A DNA stretch of 64,000 nt, taken from Lutibacter sp. (GTDB lineage: Bacteria; Bacteroidota; Bacteroidia; Flavobacteriales; Flavobacteriaceae). Of this stretch, positions 62,701 through 64,000 are shown in pieces (position 1 is the first letter of the stretch; the number at the start of each line of letters is the position of its first letter). The notes beneath the pieces were generated by a model. It had not been told where the DNA came from. It was given only the letters and a program-made list of their open reading frames with translations, and searched no databases. Both the position numbers and the translations under genes were made by a program. The stretch covers positions 1-64,000 of the forward strand of contig JAKIVA010000007.1 of assembly GCA_021647265.1 (NCBI GenBank). The letters run 5' to 3'.

Positions 62701-63776
62701 AATCCATCATTTTCAGGATTTTCTATAACACCTAAAAAAGGAATTCCAACATTATAAGATGCAGAGATAGCTCTGTAAATTTTTTGGTCAGGGCCTAATT
62801 GTAGTGCGCCTCTATATAAATTTCTAGAGTCAATAATTTCTCTGGAAGCAATAATATCAGCAGTTATATTTGTACTTAAATTAAATTGGTATAAGGTTGA
62901 TAAGTGATTACTAGGGTTATTCCACTCAGAAAATATATTACTATAGTAGTCATTTGAAGCATTCACGTATAGTTTTTCACTATTTGCAGAAAATTCAACA
63001 CCGTAAGGTTTATTCTCTGGAAAAATAAGAGGTAAACTTATTTCGTTTGTTACTTTTCCCGTTGTATTGTCAAAATCATAGAGTAAAAGTTTCATGTCAG
63101 CCATGTGTGCAATAGCTACTTTTTTTCCATTTGGAGCTATTTTTAAGTAACCTCTTCTATCATCAGCAATGTGAGAGGTTGTTGATGTTACGGCATTGGG
63201 ATTAACCCCCGTACTGGAAACTTTATAAGCATAAAACTGATTTTCAGCGTAAGAGAGTACCCAAAAAGTATTACAATCACCTCCTTTAATAGCGGCAACT
63301 TTTTCTGTCCATGAATTTGACTTAATGCCTGAAAGATTAATAGGGCCTGCTACAATATCACCCAATCCACCATCAGCGGTCATATCGATAGTATAATAAT
63401 TGAATCCAAATTCACCCCCTGAGACTGCAGATCCAACAGTAAAAAGGTAGTATTCATTTGTACTTCCAGGCCTTGGAATTATCATAGCAGATTGTGTACT
63501 TGAGGGGTGACCTTTTAAACCTAATCCGTTTGGCATTACTGTGTGGTTTTTATTCCAGACAGTAGTTCCATCAGAATAAAATAATAAATTACCATTTGAA
63601 TCTGAGAAAGATGAACACCCTTCAAAAGTGTTTAATTGACCATCATTAAGTGCAATAGGAGAACCACTGTTGAAATCTAATCCGGCATTTTCACCAAAGT
63701 ACCAAAAATTAGCTTCTCCTTGCGCGAAACTTTGTAATACACATAAAAAAGAAATGATTGTTATTAATTTTTTCAT
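59793..63776 (-). CDS. Giant T9SS type B sorting-domain surface protein (CHU_C), paralogue 2
   Basis: A 1327-residue relative of the next gene, with the same plan. Signal peptide to about residue 19 (LQSFAQ), an N-terminal domain (about 20-390, ANFWYFGENAGLDFNSGSP), an Ig-like domain (about 400-480, TSTYNWYFNGATTPFSN), then at least six modules of about 90 residues opening with a C-D-x-D-x-D-G pattern such as KCDNDNDGFYSFDL and QCDNDTDGFSTFNL. It ends in a type B sorting domain (FFTPNNDGYNDTWLV to GHFSLIRR). Asp-rich motifs suggest calcium binding. The two genes arose by duplication. Confidence 0.88.
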   Translation of the reverse strand: MKKLITIISFLCVLQSFAQGEANFWYFGENAGLDFNSGSPIALNDGQLNTFEGCSSFSDSNGNLLFYSDGTTVWNKNHTVMPNGLGLKGHPSSTQSAMIIPRPGSTNEYYLFTVGSAVSGGEFGFNYYTIDMTADGGLGDIVAGPINLSGIKSNSWTEKVAAIKGGDCNTFWVLSYAENQFYAYKVSSTGVNPNAVTSTTSHIADDRRGYLKIAPNGKKVAIAHMADMKLLLYDFDNTTGKVTNEISLPLIFPENKPYGVEFSANSEKLYVNASNDYYSNIFSEWNNPSNHLSTLYQFNLSTNITADIIASREIIDSRNLYRGALQLGPDQKIYRAISASYNVGIPFLGVIENPENDGLACNYQHATIDLGGKNATQGLPPFIASIFSQIEITSVDSQGTTTVLNDQTTNVCVGDSFDIVPEPLTGTSTYNWYFNGATTPFSNSKNLTFANISTSASGLYSLEVSQTDSCGNIIILEGEFSIEVYDVPVAYQPSPINKCDNDNDGFYSFDLKSLKDTEVLNGQSSTKFKVSYFKNLADADTNSDEITNPYTNSSAYSTDTIIAKIYNIQNPVCYDTKSFTIQVFETPKPSLTIPVLGQCDSNLIGTDVDGLEIFDLTLKEPEILNGQSPSNFTITYFIDASLTNLISNPTAFSNTIRKQPIYVKIVNTLNPNCSAVTNFEIEVFELPTVTPSAKLKQCDNDTDGFSTFNLTEVNDKISANATNEFFTYFKTYSAADTNDNSQVIANPTAYINQNVTTDTVWTRIENSNGCHRVSEINLTVSTTGIPPTFKQREFYECDDFIDVINNERDGVTAFDFSGITNDVKALFPANQQLIISYYRDEADALSELNPIVDPSNYRNEGYTSPQIIYIRIDSELDNDCLGIWPRITLNVEPVPVANNVTIDRQCDDDFDEFFPFDTTTIQTTVLNGQTGMAVSYFDQDGNSLPSPLPNPFLTKSQTITIRVTDINSIDPDGACFDETTLEFIVDKKPVANTVPDLVECDDNIDGIISFDTSNIQTTVLNGQTGMLVSYFDENGNSLPSPLPNPFITDTKTITIKVENELNGTCTAETTLNFIVNEKPQFELYPSAIYCLNLPPITVETFNALDNYTYEWKNESGTVISTNFDAVISKAGKYTVIATSAEGCQSFPQTITIEASIIATITLDDITIVDDSENNSITIATENLGIGDYEFAIQKMDEFMGSFQDEPYFENLMPGIYTVFIRDKNSCGIAQIDVSVIGFPKFFTPNNDGYNDTWLVLGVNENFYANSNIYIFDRFGKLITQIDPKSNGWDGIFNGRQLPATDYWFSVELIDNNGNIRSRKGHFSLIRR

Positions 63777-63838
63777 ACAGGATTGAATTGCTAGTAATTT
63801 TCCAAATGTATGAATATCTATTATAAATTAATAATTAT

Positions 63839-64000
63839 TTATAAATCTCTTTTTTTGAGTAAAGCATAGGAAAGGTAAATGAAGATAATTGTCCAAATAA
63901 TTACAATTAGAATGTCTAAAGGTTGTACGGAAAAATCTTTTGATAAGTTTTCACCTACCTGTTTAGCAACAGTTTTAACAGCACTTAAACGTGTAAAAGG
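63839..64000 (-). CDS. ABC-2 type permease, C-terminal fragment cut by the window edge
   Basis: The last 53 codons of a leftward gene that begins beyond the right edge. The visible part has a polar stretch (RLSAVKTVAKQVGENLS), one hydrophobic helix (ILIVIIWTIIFIYLSYALL) and the end KKRDL. A final TM helix followed by K-K-R-D-L is typical of ABC-2 permeases, but this is a short basis. The adjoining giant surface protein gene lies 62 bases downstream. Confidence 0.55.
   Translation of the reverse strand, partial: PFTRLSAVKTVAKQVGENLSKDFSVQPLDILIVIIWTIIFIYLSYALLKKRDL

Overview
The window is AT-rich chromosomal DNA from a member of the Bacteroidota, most likely the family Flavobacteriaceae. The support is direct: a PorQ-type component of the type IX secretion system (T9SS), three proteins with T9SS C-terminal sorting signals, Bacteroidota-restricted families (DUF5606, DUF4199), and promoters of the Bacteroidota form (TTG around -33, TAnnTTTG around -7). 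The genus cannot be fixed from this sequence; a marine flavobacterium is a guess. The window is mostly ordinary core genome. I see no rRNA, tRNA, CRISPR array or prophage. The only mobile-element gene is the first 23 codons of an IS1595-like transposase at the left edge.

Layout. 1-8.7 kb: transposase start, porQ-cmk, queE, a HerA/DUF853 ATPase, a lipoprotein, a beta-CASP RNA metallo-hydrolase, a cupin, a TIGR02206 membrane protein and folD. 8.7-13 kb: ffh, then a CoA-disulfide-reductase/rhodanese fusion followed by an AraC regulator. 13.4-16.4 kb: a three-gene cell-surface cassette (T9SS type A cargo, small beta-barrel, and a tail-fibre-like protein carrying a 108-bp tandem repeat). 16.6-21.9 kb: msrB with an alpha/beta hydrolase, an M48 lipoprotein protease, a UMF1-type MFS transporter, lhgO and yjbQ. 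21.9-30.7 kb: one long leftward efflux operon (TolC, adaptor, RND pump, PII-like protein, DUF2892 protein, small exported protein, TonB receptor). 30.8-36.4 kb: terC, a lipoprotein and purB leftward, then a rightward trio (DUF1028-TPR, haem-binding, MORN/YwqK). 36.4-46.9 kb: lon, an SDR, the leftward group ruvX, broken DUF1919 gene, def, DUF5606 and mazG, then dapD, a Stealth glycan phosphotransferase, a tsaC-like gene and the CCA-adding enzyme. 47-56.1 kb: an MsbA-like ABC exporter, phospho-sugar mutase, GT2 and DUF4199 leftward, the SRP RNA gene, an SDR, a small transaldolase and uvrB. 56.1-63.8 kb: two giant paralogous T9SS type B surface proteins. The end of an ABC-2 permease runs off the right edge.

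How parts work together. PorQ belongs to the secretion machinery that would export the type A and type B cargo encoded here. Ffh and the SRP RNA are the two parts of one particle, encoded about 42 kb apart. The efflux operon couples a tripartite pump with an outer-membrane receptor and a PII-fold protein, suggesting metal handling. The Stealth gene and the frameshifted DUF1919 gene both point to surface polysaccharide and sit near each other among housekeeping genes.

Most unusual points: the tail-fibre-like surface cassette; the DUF1919 gene broken by one base in a T run; a small exported protein whose signal peptide begins upstream of any normal start codon; an 831-bp in-frame duplication in a type B surface protein; and several families of intergenic inverted repeats.
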